A stretch of 64,000 nucleotides of DNA from DIGJ01 sp041821315 (GTDB taxonomy: Bacteria > Bacillota > Clostridia > Lachnospirales > Lachnospiraceae): the NCBI GenBank assembly GCA_041821315.1, contig JBGUEO010000006.1:100087-164086 (forward strand), given 5' to 3'. Below the pieces are notes generated by a model. It worked only from the letters and a program-made list of their open reading frames with translations, was not told the DNA's origin and did no database searches. This document shows positions 16,856-26,090 of the stretch, in pieces; the stretch's first letter is position 1, and every line of letters begins with the position of its first letter. The position numbers were made by a program, and so were the translations under genes.

Positions 16856-17953
16856 TTAAACATTAAAACGGAATAAAATCACATCGCCGTCTTTTACAAT
16901 ATACTCTTTTCCCTCTATTCCTACTAAACCTTTTTCCTTCGCTGCAGCAGTACTTTTGCAATCTAATAAATTTTGATAATTAACAACTTCCGCTCGAATA
17001 AACCCTCGTTCAAAATCAGAATGGATCTTACCAGCAGCCTGCGGTGCCTTTGTTCCTATCTTAATCGTCCATGCTCTCGTTTCATCCTCACCAGAAGTTA
17101 AATAACTAATCAGTCCGAGCAAGCTATAACTTGCTTTGATTAGTTTTTCTAAACCAGATTCTTTCAATCCCAAATCCTCAAGGAACATCGTTTTTTCTTC
17201 CTCGTCTAATTCAGCAATTTCTTGTTCAATCTGTGCGCAGATTACAAACACTTCACACTCTTCCGACTCACCATGTTTCCTTACCTTTGCAACAAACGAA
17301 TTACCTTCTCCATCATCCGCCAAATCATCTTCCGAGACATTGGCTGCATAAATAACTGGCTTTGCCGTCAAAAGAGTATACGATGATATCCATTCCTTTT
17401 CTTCTTCATCCTCTGTTTCAAATGTTTTTGCTAGTTTTCCTTCTTCTAAATGTGCTTTCATTCGTTCTAATACGTCCACTTCTTTTGCAAGTGTCTTATC
17501 ATTTCTAGCTCCTTTTGAAGTTTTAGCAAGACGGCGTTCCAAAATTTCAATATCTGAAAATATAAGTTCTAGATTAATTGTTTCAATATCTCGAATTGGA
17601 TCAACACTTCCATCAACATGTATGACATTGGTATCTTCAAAGCAACGCACTACATGAACAATTGCATCAACTTCACGTATATTAGAAAGGAATTGATTTC
17701 CCAAGCCTTCTCCTTTTGATGCTCCTTTTACTAACCCAGCTATATCAACAAATTCAATCACTGCAGGAGTAACCTTTTTTGAGTGATAGAGATCACCCAA
17801 CTGCTTGAGTCTTTGATCTGGCACACTGACAATTCCCACGTTTGGATCAATGGTACAAAATGGATAATTTGCCGATTCTGCACCTGCCTTTGTCAAAGAA
17901 TTAAATAAAGTACTCTTTCCTACATTTGGTAATCCCACAATTCCTAACTTCAT
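16856..17953 (-). CDS. ychF: Redox-regulated ATPase/GTPase YchF (OLA1 family)
   Basis: 365 residues. G1 is GLPNVGKST at residues 5-13, G3 is DIAGLVKGASKGEGLGNQFLSNIREVDA, and the G4 region has the family's NVSE in place of the usual NKxD, which accounts for its ATP preference. A coiled-coil arm spans about 130-200 and a TGS domain about 280-365 (WTIKIGTKAPQAAGKIHSDFERGFIRAEV). It binds ribosomes and takes part in stress responses. Start at the ATG at 17953 behind AAGGAGAATAGATAGG. Confidence 0.97.
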   Translation of the reverse strand: MKLGIVGLPNVGKSTLFNSLTKAGAESANYPFCTIDPNVGIVSVPDQRLKQLGDLYHSKKVTPAVIEFVDIAGLVKGASKGEGLGNQFLSNIREVDAIVHVVRCFEDTNVIHVDGSVDPIRDIETINLELIFSDIEILERRLAKTSKGARNDKTLAKEVDVLERMKAHLEEGKLAKTFETEDEEEKEWISSYTLLTAKPVIYAANVSEDDLADDGEGNSFVAKVRKHGESEECEVFVICAQIEQEIAELDEEEKTMFLEDLGLKESGLEKLIKASYSLLGLISYLTSGEDETRAWTIKIGTKAPQAAGKIHSDFERGFIRAEVVNYQNLLDCKSTAAAKEKGLVGIEGKEYIVKDGDVILFRFNV

Positions 17954-17970
17954 CCTATCTATTCTCCTTC

Positions 17971-18642
17971 TTAATCATTTGCTTCAATCACTATAAACGT
18001 TCCATTCCGAAAGGATACTTGTCCTTTTTCTAAAAGAAGTTCATTGCTTATCCCAAAACTATTTTCTAACAAAAAATCAATCGAATCCGTATTATACTTA
18101 AATCCTGTTAACGTAACCGCCTCCACATTTCCCCCCAAGGGAATTAATGAAAGATAGGTTCCATACATTTTATCTTTTTCCAAACAAAAAGAGTTATTTT
18201 TCAAATAAATTCGATTATGTTCATCTAAAATATAGGCATAAACCTTTTTTTCTAATGGTTGTAAAAGCAAATGGATGTTTGCTAACACATGATCCATTCG
18301 GGTTCCGATTGCACCCATCACACAAATTTCCTTTGCTCCTAACTTGAGTGCAAGTGAAATTGCAATCTGTGTATCCGTTTCATCCTTTTCTGGATGATAT
18401 TCATATATCTTTGTTTTAATTTCACCTATTTTGATACGTTGTCGATACATCGCAATTAATTCACTCGAAACAGTATCAAAATCTCCTACCAAATAATCAA
18501 TCGATAGCTTCATTTTATCAACAAGTGCAAGTGCACCGTCGACGCAAATGATACCTTGCAATCGTCTGTGCTCAACAAATTCTCGAATAAAAAGTTCGCT
18601 TAGATTTCCACCTGTTACTATTAAAAAGCAATTATTATCCAT
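17971..18642 (-). CDS. thiN: Thiamine pyrophosphokinase
   Basis: 223 residues. The catalytic domain contains IICVDGALALVDKMKLSIDYLVGDFDTVSSE (the VGDFDS-type motif) and HPEKDETDTQIAISLALKLGAKEICVMGAIGTRMDHVLANI (KDxTD and GxRxDHxLAN motifs). A small C-terminal domain binds thiamine. It converts thiamine to thiamine diphosphate in one step. The order rsgA-rpe-thiN is the Bacillus order, but here a PilZ gene is placed between rpe and thiN. Confidence 0.94.
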   Translation of the reverse strand: MDNNCFLIVTGGNLSELFIREFVEHRRLQGIICVDGALALVDKMKLSIDYLVGDFDTVSSELIAMYRQRIKIGEIKTKIYEYHPEKDETDTQIAISLALKLGAKEICVMGAIGTRMDHVLANIHLLLQPLEKKVYAYILDEHNRIYLKNNSFCLEKDKMYGTYLSLIPLGGNVEAVTLTGFKYNTDSIDFLLENSFGISNELLLEKGQVSFRNGTFIVIEAND

Positions 18643-18650
18643 ACTGATTT

Positions 18651-19352
18651 TTAATCTCCTTGGCGTTGCTTTTGTAATTGTTCTCTTTGAAGTGCAAAGA
18701 GAAACTTTCTTAAATTTTTATCAGAACGCAAAAACGTACATCCATAAAACTCCATGTATTTATCACGTCTTCGTTCCATATGCCTTACCACTTCACACTT
18801 AAAATACATCGTTCCAAGCGAAGTAAACAGTGGAAATCCAATTTCATCTCCATTATCTAGTACTTGATTGGTATAAAACCCAGTACCATTTTCGCTTACA
18901 TCTTTTAAAATTCCTTCAAATTCCTCAACTGTAACCGTTCCTTCTTCATTTCCATACTCATCTACAGGTAGTTCTCCCTCGTTTTCATCACTTTCTTTAT
19001 GGTGAAAACGGTACAAAACAATCTCCTCTCCAATGTCTACGCGAAATGATTTCCGTCGATTAAAACTCTCTCCATTTTTATTGCTGGATAAACAATGCAT
19101 TTTCACACTGTCAAGGGTTTCAATCGTTCCTTTCACCTTGTTCCATTGAAAGATATGGACATCATCTCGATAAATTACATCAACTTCATCGCTATCTAAA
19201 AAGCGAAATACTCTATTTCCAGATGCAATCAACGTTATATATACCTTACCCTCAGCAGTACTTTCAATTGTACTAACCAATCGATAACGATAGCCTTCTC
19301 TTGTAACATAAATCTCAAGTCCTCTACCGACCTTTAGATTCTCCAGTCGCAT
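18651..19352 (-). CDS. YcgR-like PilZ-domain c-di-GMP receptor
   Basis: 233 residues from the ATG at 19352, nine bases after AAGGAGG; a TTG at 19358 is possible. The N-terminal half (about 1-95) is a YcgR-type PilZN domain. The PilZ domain starts with RRKSFR at about 100 (RxxxR c-di-GMP-binding motif) and continues with DVSENGTGF (the D/NxSxxG motif). Such proteins brake flagellar rotation or alter envelope functions when c-di-GMP is bound. The reading frame overlaps the end of rpe by 29 nt. C-di-GMP enzymes are encoded at 48, 53 and 59 kb. The domain call is firm, the physiological role is inferred. Confidence 0.87.
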   Translation of the reverse strand: MRLENLKVGRGLEIYVTREGYRYRLVSTIESTAEGKVYITLIASGNRVFRFLDSDEVDVIYRDDVHIFQWNKVKGTIETLDSVKMHCLSSNKNGESFNRRKSFRVDIGEEIVLYRFHHKESDENEGELPVDEYGNEEGTVTVEEFEGILKDVSENGTGFYTNQVLDNGDEIGFPLFTSLGTMYFKCEVVRHMERRRDKYMEFYGCTFLRSDKNLRKFLFALQREQLQKQRQGD

Positions 19353-20001
19353 TTGCAAAAACCTCCTTGAACAATGCTACATTTTCATCAATGTTACCGC
19401 GAAATACCGATGTACCCGCTACTAATATATTTGCTCCTGCCTTTATTATACCAGCTGCATTCGTTGCATTTATCCCACCATCCACTTGAATATCAATATC
19501 CGGATGGTTTCGTTTTATCATAGATTTTAAATCTTCTATTTTTTGATAGGAATTTGGAATTAATGTTTGCCCCCCAAAGCCTGGATTAACCGTCATTACA
19601 AGTACCATATCCACATCATCTAAAACATATTCAATTGCAGAAGGATGTGTCGCAGGATTAATTGCTACGGAAGCCTTTATTCCCTTACTTTTAATATATT
19701 GTAAGGTACGATTTAGATGCTTACACGCTTCCGCATGTACCGTAATTCCATCTGCTCCCGCTTCGATAAAATCATCAATATATCGAATTGGCTCTTCAAT
19801 CATTAAATGAACATCGAAAAAACGTTTTGACTTCTCGCGGATTGCTTTTATGACTGGTACTCCCACTGATATACTTGGAACAAACATCCCATCCATCACG
19901 TCAATATGCACATACTCTGCCCCTGCTTTATCTATCCTTCTTATTTGTTCACCTAAATTAGAAAAATCTGCTGCAAGTATTGATGGTGCTAACTTAAACA
20001 T
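19324..20001 (-). CDS. rpe: Ribulose-phosphate 3-epimerase
   Basis: 225 residues, a TIM barrel. Motifs: LAPSILAADFSNLGEQI at the start, HIDVMDGMFVPSISVG (metal-binding His and Asp), VHLMIEEP, TVHAEA, MTVNPGFGGQ and IQVDGGIN. It interconverts ribulose 5-phosphate and xylulose 5-phosphate in the pentose phosphate pathway. It starts at the ATG at 20001 behind AAGGAGAACACT, 11 bp after rsgA, and its last 29 nt overlap the PilZ gene. Confidence 0.97.
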   Translation of the reverse strand: MFKLAPSILAADFSNLGEQIRRIDKAGAEYVHIDVMDGMFVPSISVGVPVIKAIREKSKRFFDVHLMIEEPIRYIDDFIEAGADGITVHAEACKHLNRTLQYIKSKGIKASVAINPATHPSAIEYVLDDVDMVLVMTVNPGFGGQTLIPNSYQKIEDLKSMIKRNHPDIDIQVDGGINATNAAGIIKAGANILVAGTSVFRGNIDENVALFKEVFANATGESKGR

Positions 20002-20012
20002 AGTGTTCTCCT

Positions 20013-20894
20013 TTATTTATATTTCTTTTTATTCTTTAATTCTTCATATAATAAAACATAATTATCATATCTTATTTTACTAAGCTCTCCTTTTTCCAAT
20101 GCCTGCTTAACCGCACAATCTGGCTCCTTTAAATGAAGACAGCCTGCAAACCGACAAAATTCTTCATATTTTATAAACTCTGGAAAATAGTTTTTCAACT
20201 CATCTTTCTCAATATTTTCGATAAACAGAGAACTAAATCCAGGCGTATCCATAATATAGGCCGCATCTTCCATACAAAAAAGTTCTGAATGCCTTGTTGT
20301 ATGCTTTCCTCTCTCTATTTTTTGGCTTATCTCACCTGTTTCCATATTTGCTTCTGGAATCAAAAGATTGATTAAGGACGATTTTCCAACCCCCGATGGT
20401 CCAGCCAACACCGTAGTTTTATTTTTCATAAGACTACGCAATTCTTCCACGCCCTCTTGCTTTGCAGCACTCGTAAATATAACTTGATACTTTCCTTGTT
20501 CATACGTATCCAATAGAAGGTTTGAATTTTGTTGAGATGCAACATCCATTTTATTAAAACAGATGATTGTTTCAATCTTTTGCTTATTCATCATAAGTAA
20601 AAATCGATCCAACAAATTAAGATTTGGCTCTGGCTTAGCCACAGCAAAAATAACCAAAGCTTGATCAATATTAGAAACAGCCGGACGAATCAATTGATTC
20701 ATCCGGGCTAATATTTCCATTATATTCCCCTTTTTTTCATTTTCATCAAGTATATCAAAGATAACATTATCTCCAACAAGGGGTTTTTGCTTTCGATTTC
20801 GGAAAATTCCCTTTGCCTTACATTCATACACGCCCATTTTAGGTGTATGAACATAATAAAACCCTGCAATTCCTTTAATTATTTTTCCCTGCAT
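20013..20894 (-). CDS. rsgA: Ribosome small subunit-dependent GTPase A
   Basis: 293 residues with the circularly permuted GTPase order G4-G1-G3: NKMD (about 114), GPSGVGKSS (about 165), DTPGF. An OB fold precedes it and a zinc knuckle follows (CRFAGCLHLKEPDCAV, with Cys/Cys/His/Cys). It checks maturation of the 30S decoding region. The ATG overlaps the prkC stop by one base. Association of rsgA with stp and prkC is typical of Firmicutes. Confidence 0.97.
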   Translation of the reverse strand: MQGKIIKGIAGFYYVHTPKMGVYECKAKGIFRNRKQKPLVGDNVIFDILDENEKKGNIMEILARMNQLIRPAVSNIDQALVIFAVAKPEPNLNLLDRFLLMMNKQKIETIICFNKMDVASQQNSNLLLDTYEQGKYQVIFTSAAKQEGVEELRSLMKNKTTVLAGPSGVGKSSLINLLIPEANMETGEISQKIERGKHTTRHSELFCMEDAAYIMDTPGFSSLFIENIEKDELKNYFPEFIKYEEFCRFAGCLHLKEPDCAVKQALEKGELSKIRYDNYVLLYEELKNKKKYK

Positions 20895-22945
20895 TATTGT
20901 GTTACCTTCGTAAAGGAAACTGAATGCGTCGATCCAAATTTTTCATCATCGAGATAAAGAGAGATTTCACCAATCGAATCACTTTTTCCTTCAAAGGAAA
21001 TAGCCATTGGAAAACTATAATAATTCACATCGTCATTATAAACTTCCCAACTCTTTCCATCTTGAGCAAGGACAACCGATAAGGTTCCTTCTTCTTCTTC
21101 ATACGTAAATGGATTTTCTGTAATCGTAAATGATGCCTCATAACTATAGGTTGCTTCTGGTCCTAAGCTTACTATAAAGGTGACTTTTGTACCTTCTTCT
21201 ACCTGCGTACCACTACTATGTGATTGAGAAATAACCTTCCCTTGTTTTATCGTATCATCATATTTATATTCTTTTACTTCACCCGTAAGTCCTTTTTCAA
21301 TCAGTTTTGCCAACGCTTTCTTTTCTGTAAGCCCGCTTAAATCTGGAACGGTAGCAACTTTTGTTTCTTTTCCTTTACTTACCACAACCGATACGCTAGA
21401 ATCTCGATCAAGTGATGTACCAGCTGCTGGTACAGTACGAATAACTTTTCCCGCTTCCACTGAATCATTAAATTCTTCCGAACTTTTTGTTGCACTTAAT
21501 CCAGCTAAAGTTATCGCATACTGTGCATCTGCCAATGCTTTTCCAGCAACTTCTGGAACCACAACGACCGTTTCGTCTGGTCCTGTACTAACTACAAGTT
21601 CAACGGTTCCACCTTCTTCAATTGTATCATTTTGTGCTGGATTTTGACCACATACAAGCCCTTTTTCATATAGTTCAGAAGCTTCTTCCACTACCTTTGG
21701 CAGCAATCCCATTTCAGTAATTGTATTTTCAGCAACTTCTTGTGTCATACCAATAAATTTAGGAACCGTAACTCCAGTCTGTGTCTCTTCAACCGTCGGT
21801 GATGGCGATATCGAAGGCGTTGGCGATGGTGATGCAACCGCTGTTCCACTTTTAAATGGTATTAGCTTTGCAATCAAAAAAATGATAATAATGACCATAA
21901 TAATAGCTGCAGCAATTCCACCAACAATTGCTATTTTTTCAAGTTTTGGATCAAGTTCCTTTTCATTCTCATCATCATCATCCATATTTATCTCCGATTC
22001 TTTATCTGTCATAATCGGAGCGGTATGTTTGGTCGCTCGACGTATGGAGCTTACTTCTTCCTCTGATAAATTTATGGTTGGTGAATCGTCTACCAACGTC
22101 GGCATTAATTGTACAAAATCGCCCTCAGGATTTGCAATTGATTTTTTTAAATCTTCAATCAAGGCAGAAGCCGTAAGATACCTACGCTCCGGCTTTTTCT
22201 GCATACATTTTTGAACAATTTTGTCTAAACTAGGTGTAACCGCCGAATTAAGACTTCGCACTGGAGTTGCCTCATCTTGAATATGAGAAAGTGCAACCGA
22301 AACGGTATTATCTCCTACAAACGGAACTTGTCCTGTTAGCATTTCATACAAAGTGACTCCCAAAGAGTAAATATCGCTCTTCTCATCACTATATCCACCT
22401 CTTGCCTGTTCTGGTGAAATGTAATGTACCGATCCCATTGCATTGGATGTAATCGTATTCGATGATGCTGCTTTTGCAATACCAAAATCAGTAACTTTCA
22501 CCTTTCCTTCTCTCGAAATAATAATATTTTGCGGTTTTATATCCCGATGTATAATATGATTGGCATGTGCTGCTTCCACCCCCTGCGCAATCTGAATTGT
22601 AATACCCGTTGCTTCTTTAATTTCCAATTTTCCTTTGCGTTCAATAAAACTTTTCAGCGTAATTCCTTCCACTAGCTCCATTACAATATAGTAAAGACCA
22701 TCATCCTCTCCTACATCATAAACATTAACAATATTGGGATGTGATAAACCTGCTGCTGATTGTGCCTCTGCACGAAACTTATCCACGAATTTTTTATCTT
22801 CGCTATATTCCTGCTTTAGTATTTTGATTGCAACAAAACGATTGAGTCTGTGACATCTTGCTTTGTATACATCAGCCATTCCCCCGGTTCCGATTTTACT
22901 GATAATTTCATATCGATCACCGATAAACATACCTGGTTTTACCAT
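20894..22945 (-). CDS. prkC: Ser/Thr protein kinase with PASTA repeats (PrkC/Stk1 family)
   Basis: 683 residues from the ATG at 22945 (AAGGAG eight bases upstream; a GTG at 22951 is less well spaced). Kinase domain about 8-270: GTGGMADVYKA glycine loop, catalytic K41 (VAIKILK), HRDIKPQN and DFGIAKA. A single membrane segment is at about 342-364, followed by a Ser/Pro-rich linker. Three PASTA repeats (about 395-600) face outward, where they bind muropeptides. A further domain of about 80 residues ends the protein. Known roles are spore germination and cell wall homeostasis. It is paired with the phosphatase gene 13 bp upstream. Confidence 0.95.
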   Translation of the reverse strand: MVKPGMFIGDRYEIISKIGTGGMADVYKARCHRLNRFVAIKILKQEYSEDKKFVDKFRAEAQSAAGLSHPNIVNVYDVGEDDGLYYIVMELVEGITLKSFIERKGKLEIKEATGITIQIAQGVEAAHANHIIHRDIKPQNIIISREGKVKVTDFGIAKAASSNTITSNAMGSVHYISPEQARGGYSDEKSDIYSLGVTLYEMLTGQVPFVGDNTVSVALSHIQDEATPVRSLNSAVTPSLDKIVQKCMQKKPERRYLTASALIEDLKKSIANPEGDFVQLMPTLVDDSPTINLSEEEVSSIRRATKHTAPIMTDKESEINMDDDDENEKELDPKLEKIAIVGGIAAAIIMVIIIIFLIAKLIPFKSGTAVASPSPTPSISPSPTVEETQTGVTVPKFIGMTQEVAENTITEMGLLPKVVEEASELYEKGLVCGQNPAQNDTIEEGGTVELVVSTGPDETVVVVPEVAGKALADAQYAITLAGLSATKSSEEFNDSVEAGKVIRTVPAAGTSLDRDSSVSVVVSKGKETKVATVPDLSGLTEKKALAKLIEKGLTGEVKEYKYDDTIKQGKVISQSHSSGTQVEEGTKVTFIVSLGPEATYSYEASFTITENPFTYEEEEGTLSVVLAQDGKSWEVYNDDVNYYSFPMAISFEGKSDSIGEISLYLDDEKFGSTHSVSFTKVTQ

Positions 22946-22958
22946 TTTCACCTCTCCT

Positions 22959-23681
22959 TTATATTCGAATTAATATAATCGAAATATTATCTTTTCCTCC
23001 GCAAGCGTTCGCTTTTTCAATTAATTTACTGCCCGCTATACTTATCTGTGAGTATCTTCGTATCACATACATAATATCTTCATCTTCCATCATATTACTA
23101 AGACCATCTGAACAAAGTAACACAATATCATCCTTTTTAAGTTCCACCTCGAAATAATCCGCTGTAACCTCTTCATTTGTACCAAGAGCTCTTGTAATTA
23201 TATTTTTATTTGGATGCAGCCTTGATTCTTTTCGTTCGATTTCACCGTTTCGAATCATTTCTTCAACCAAAGAATGGTCTTGCGTTACTTGCTTTATTCC
23301 TTTTTCATTGATAGTATATAACCTTGAATCGCCAATATTGGCAACATAAAGTACAGATTCCATAATAACTGCAGAAACAAAAGTGGTTCCCATACCTTCA
23401 TATTCAATGCTTGCTTTTGCGTCAGCCAAAACCTGTTTGTTTGCATTATGAATTGCTTCTTCTAAAATGCTGACAGTTGTCTTTTTCTCAGTCTTCTTAA
23501 TACTGTCAACCACACAGTCAACGCAGGTTTTTGATGCATAGTCCCCTGCTTTATGTCCGCCCATTCCATCTGCAACAATAAACAGATTCGGGAAACTACC
23601 AATAGAATTCTCTGCGCAAAATATGTAATCTTGATTTGACTGGCGTTTTATGCCAATATCCGTCATTGCAAAACTCTCCAT
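22959..23681 (-). CDS. prpC: PP2C-family Ser/Thr protein phosphatase (PrpC/Stp)
   Basis: 240 residues, ATG at 23681 behind AGGAGGGAGAATCA. PP2C motifs: TDIGIKRQSNQDYI at the N-terminus, ADGMGGHKAGD (metal-binding Asp/Gly), GMGTTFV, NIGDSRLY, TQDHSLVEEM, ITRALG, LLCSDGLSNMM and the final GGKDNISIILI. It removes phosphates placed by PrkC, its downstream neighbour, and is cytoplasmic. Confidence 0.96.
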   Translation of the reverse strand: MESFAMTDIGIKRQSNQDYIFCAENSIGSFPNLFIVADGMGGHKAGDYASKTCVDCVVDSIKKTEKKTTVSILEEAIHNANKQVLADAKASIEYEGMGTTFVSAVIMESVLYVANIGDSRLYTINEKGIKQVTQDHSLVEEMIRNGEIERKESRLHPNKNIITRALGTNEEVTADYFEVELKKDDIVLLCSDGLSNMMEDEDIMYVIRRYSQISIAGSKLIEKANACGGKDNISIILIRI

Positions 23682-23698
23682 TGATTCTCCCTCCTATT

Positions 23699-24739
23699 TT
23701 AGTTTATAGTATCAATATAACTTTTTCGTAATTGTCCACAAGCAGCATCTATATCGCTACCCATTTCTCTTCTAATAGTAACATTTATTCTGTTTTTTTC
23801 AAGTATTAATTTAAATTTTTGTATGTTTGATAGATTAGAATGCTTGAATTTTCGTTCTTTAATTGGGTTAATAGGAATCAAATTAATGTGACAATTCATC
23901 CCCTTTACTAACCGTGACAATGCCTTTGCATTTTCCTCGCTATCATTAATTCCATCACAAAGACTATACTCAAACGTGAATCTTCTTCCCGTTTTATTAT
24001 AATAATATAGGCAAGCCTTCATAATTTCTACAATGGAATACTTTTTTGCTATTGGCATCAATTCCTGACGGATTTCATCATTTGGTGCATGCAGGGAAAT
24101 TGCCAATGTTATTTGAAATTGTCGGTCTGCTAATTCATAAATTTTCGGGACAAGACCACAAGTAGATACCACTACATTTCGTTGACTAATATGAAGTCCA
24201 TTTTCATCGGTCAGCATCTCTATGAACTTACATAAATTTTCAAAATTATCAAACGGTTCCCCTGTTCCCATTACAACTACATTAGAAACACGCTCTTTTG
24301 ATATTCTTTGAATTTCATAGATTTGAGAGAGCATCTCTGCTGGTTCTAAATTTCTCTCTAACCCCCCAATGGTAGATGCGCAAAACTTACAACCCATGCG
24401 ACAGCCAACCTGTGATGAAATACAAACACTGTTTCCGTGTGAATATTTCATCAACACACTTTCAATCACTTTTCCATCCCAAAGTCGAAAAAGGAACTTA
24501 CTTGTGCCATCCTTTTGAGACGTACGCTGCTCAACCATTGTAACTGGACGAATCTCGTATTCTTCGCTCAATTTTTCTCGTAATTGTCTTGATACATTCG
24601 TCATTTCATCAAATGAAACAACTCCCTTTTGATGAATCCATTCATACACTTGCTTACTTCTAAATTTTTTTTCACCCAACGATTCAAATATAAGACCCAA
24701 CTCTTCTAAATTATATGACTTAATTTCTTTCTTTTTCAT
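23699..24739 (-). CDS. rlmN: Dual-specificity 23S rRNA/tRNA adenine C2-methyltransferase RlmN
   Basis: 346 residues from the ATG at 24739 behind AGGAGTATT; the longer open frame would overlap rsmB and lacks the family N-terminus. The radical-SAM cluster motif is CRMGCKFC (CxxxCxxC). Other blocks are VVMGTGEPFDNFEN, ISLHAPNDEIRQELMPI, FEYSLCDGINDSEE and the C-terminal RREMGSDIDAACGQL with its catalytic cysteine. It methylates A2503 of 23S rRNA and A37 of some tRNAs. It sits between rsmB and stp. Confidence 0.97.
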   Translation of the reverse strand: MKKKEIKSYNLEELGLIFESLGEKKFRSKQVYEWIHQKGVVSFDEMTNVSRQLREKLSEEYEIRPVTMVEQRTSQKDGTSKFLFRLWDGKVIESVLMKYSHGNSVCISSQVGCRMGCKFCASTIGGLERNLEPAEMLSQIYEIQRISKERVSNVVVMGTGEPFDNFENLCKFIEMLTDENGLHISQRNVVVSTCGLVPKIYELADRQFQITLAISLHAPNDEIRQELMPIAKKYSIVEIMKACLYYYNKTGRRFTFEYSLCDGINDSEENAKALSRLVKGMNCHINLIPINPIKERKFKHSNLSNIQKFKLILEKNRINVTIRREMGSDIDAACGQLRKSYIDTIN

Positions 24740-24752
24740 AATACTCCTATAA

Positions 24753-26090
24753 TCATTCCTTCCGTTTTCGAAGCCGTGCAAGAAAAAACCCATCCGTTTC
24801 GTCCACTCCAGGAAGTAATTGTACATAGCCTTTTTCCTTAGAATCTTTCTTTAATTTTTCCGGAAGGTAGGGCACAAGAGTTTCCAATTCGAAGTCAAAG
24901 TTATCCAGTAAGAATGTAACGTTATCCATATTTTCATACTTATTAATCGTACACGTGCTATAGATAAGTACCCCCCCTGGTTTCACATAATCTGTAACCA
25001 CGGACAAAATGTCTCTTTGCAATTTTGAAAGAGAATCGACATCTTCTCTTTCTGTTTTATATTTAATATCACCTTTCCGTTTTATCACACCCAGTCCCGT
25101 ACAAGGTAAATCTGCTAACACAATATCTGCACTTTCCTTACTTGCATGATCTGGAGATAATGCATCTTGACACTGTATTGTAACATTCTTTAGTCCAAGT
25201 CGGTTTACATTTTCTTCAATTAATCCCGTTTTATATTCAGTAAGATCGCGTGCGATTACTTGTCCCGTTTCATTTAAAAGCTGCGCTGCATGTGTACTTT
25301 TTCCACCAGGTGCCGCACAAACATCCAAGATTACTTGTCCTTCCTTGATTCCAGCACACTGTGCAATCATCATAGAACTTTCATCTTGTACCTGAAAAAG
25401 TCCTTCTTTGAAACTAGATAAGCCAGAAAGATAGTTATAATTACTGATATAAAGTGCATATGGTAGATATCTCCCAGCCTCTACGGTTACTTCTTCCTTA
25501 TCGAATTGATTTCTTAAATCGTCTATTGTAATTTTATTTGTATTAACACGAATCGTTGTTTTCTTTTCTTCAAAAAAGCCCTTACAAATCGATTCTACCG
25601 TAGGATAATCATACTCTTCCAGCCACATATCAAGAATCCATTGTGGCATTGAATACATAACACTTAAATATTCTTTACTTCCCTTTTGAGGCCATTTCAA
25701 CGCTTCCTTTTGTCTGGCAATGGAACGAAGTACCCCATTTACAAAACCTTTTAAATTACCAAATCCCTTTTTCTTTGCTAGCTTAACTGCCTCATTACAT
25801 GCAGCAGAATCAGGCACTTGATCCATATATAAAATTTGATAGGTTCCCATTCGTAAAATTGCTCGAATCACCGGCTTCATTTTTTTCACTTTAACCGTTG
25901 AAAAAGAATTGATTACATAATCAATCTCGATACAGCGTTCAATCACACCTTCACTTAACCGAGTCAAAAATGCTCGATTTTGTTTATCCATATACTGATA
26001 TTTTTTAAGCATATTGTGTAAAACGACATTACTGTATCCACCATTTTCCAATACTTCAATCAGTACGTCCAATACCAACTCTCTAGTCAC
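24753..26090 (-). CDS. rsmB: 16S rRNA (cytosine(967)-C(5))-methyltransferase RsmB
   Basis: 445 residues. The start chosen is the GTG at 26090, eight bases after GGAGG; it overlaps the end of the upstream peptidase gene (stop at 26083-26085). A TTG at 26108 also opens the frame. An NusB-like domain fills about residues 5-130. The Rossmann methyltransferase domain has VCAAPGGKSTHAAQL, LADLPCTGLGVIKRKGDIKY (catalytic Pro-Cys) and LIYSTCTINKYEN (second cysteine). Immediately downstream is rlmN. Confidence 0.95.
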   Translation of the reverse strand: MTRELVLDVLIEVLENGGYSNVVLHNMLKKYQYMDKQNRAFLTRLSEGVIERCIEIDYVINSFSTVKVKKMKPVIRAILRMGTYQILYMDQVPDSAACNEAVKLAKKKGFGNLKGFVNGVLRSIARQKEALKWPQKGSKEYLSVMYSMPQWILDMWLEEYDYPTVESICKGFFEEKKTTIRVNTNKITIDDLRNQFDKEEVTVEAGRYLPYALYISNYNYLSGLSSFKEGLFQVQDESSMMIAQCAGIKEGQVILDVCAAPGGKSTHAAQLLNETGQVIARDLTEYKTGLIEENVNRLGLKNVTIQCQDALSPDHASKESADIVLADLPCTGLGVIKRKGDIKYKTEREDVDSLSKLQRDILSVVTDYVKPGGVLIYSTCTINKYENMDNVTFLLDNFDFELETLVPYLPEKLKKDSKEKGYVQLLPGVDETDGFFLARLRKRKE

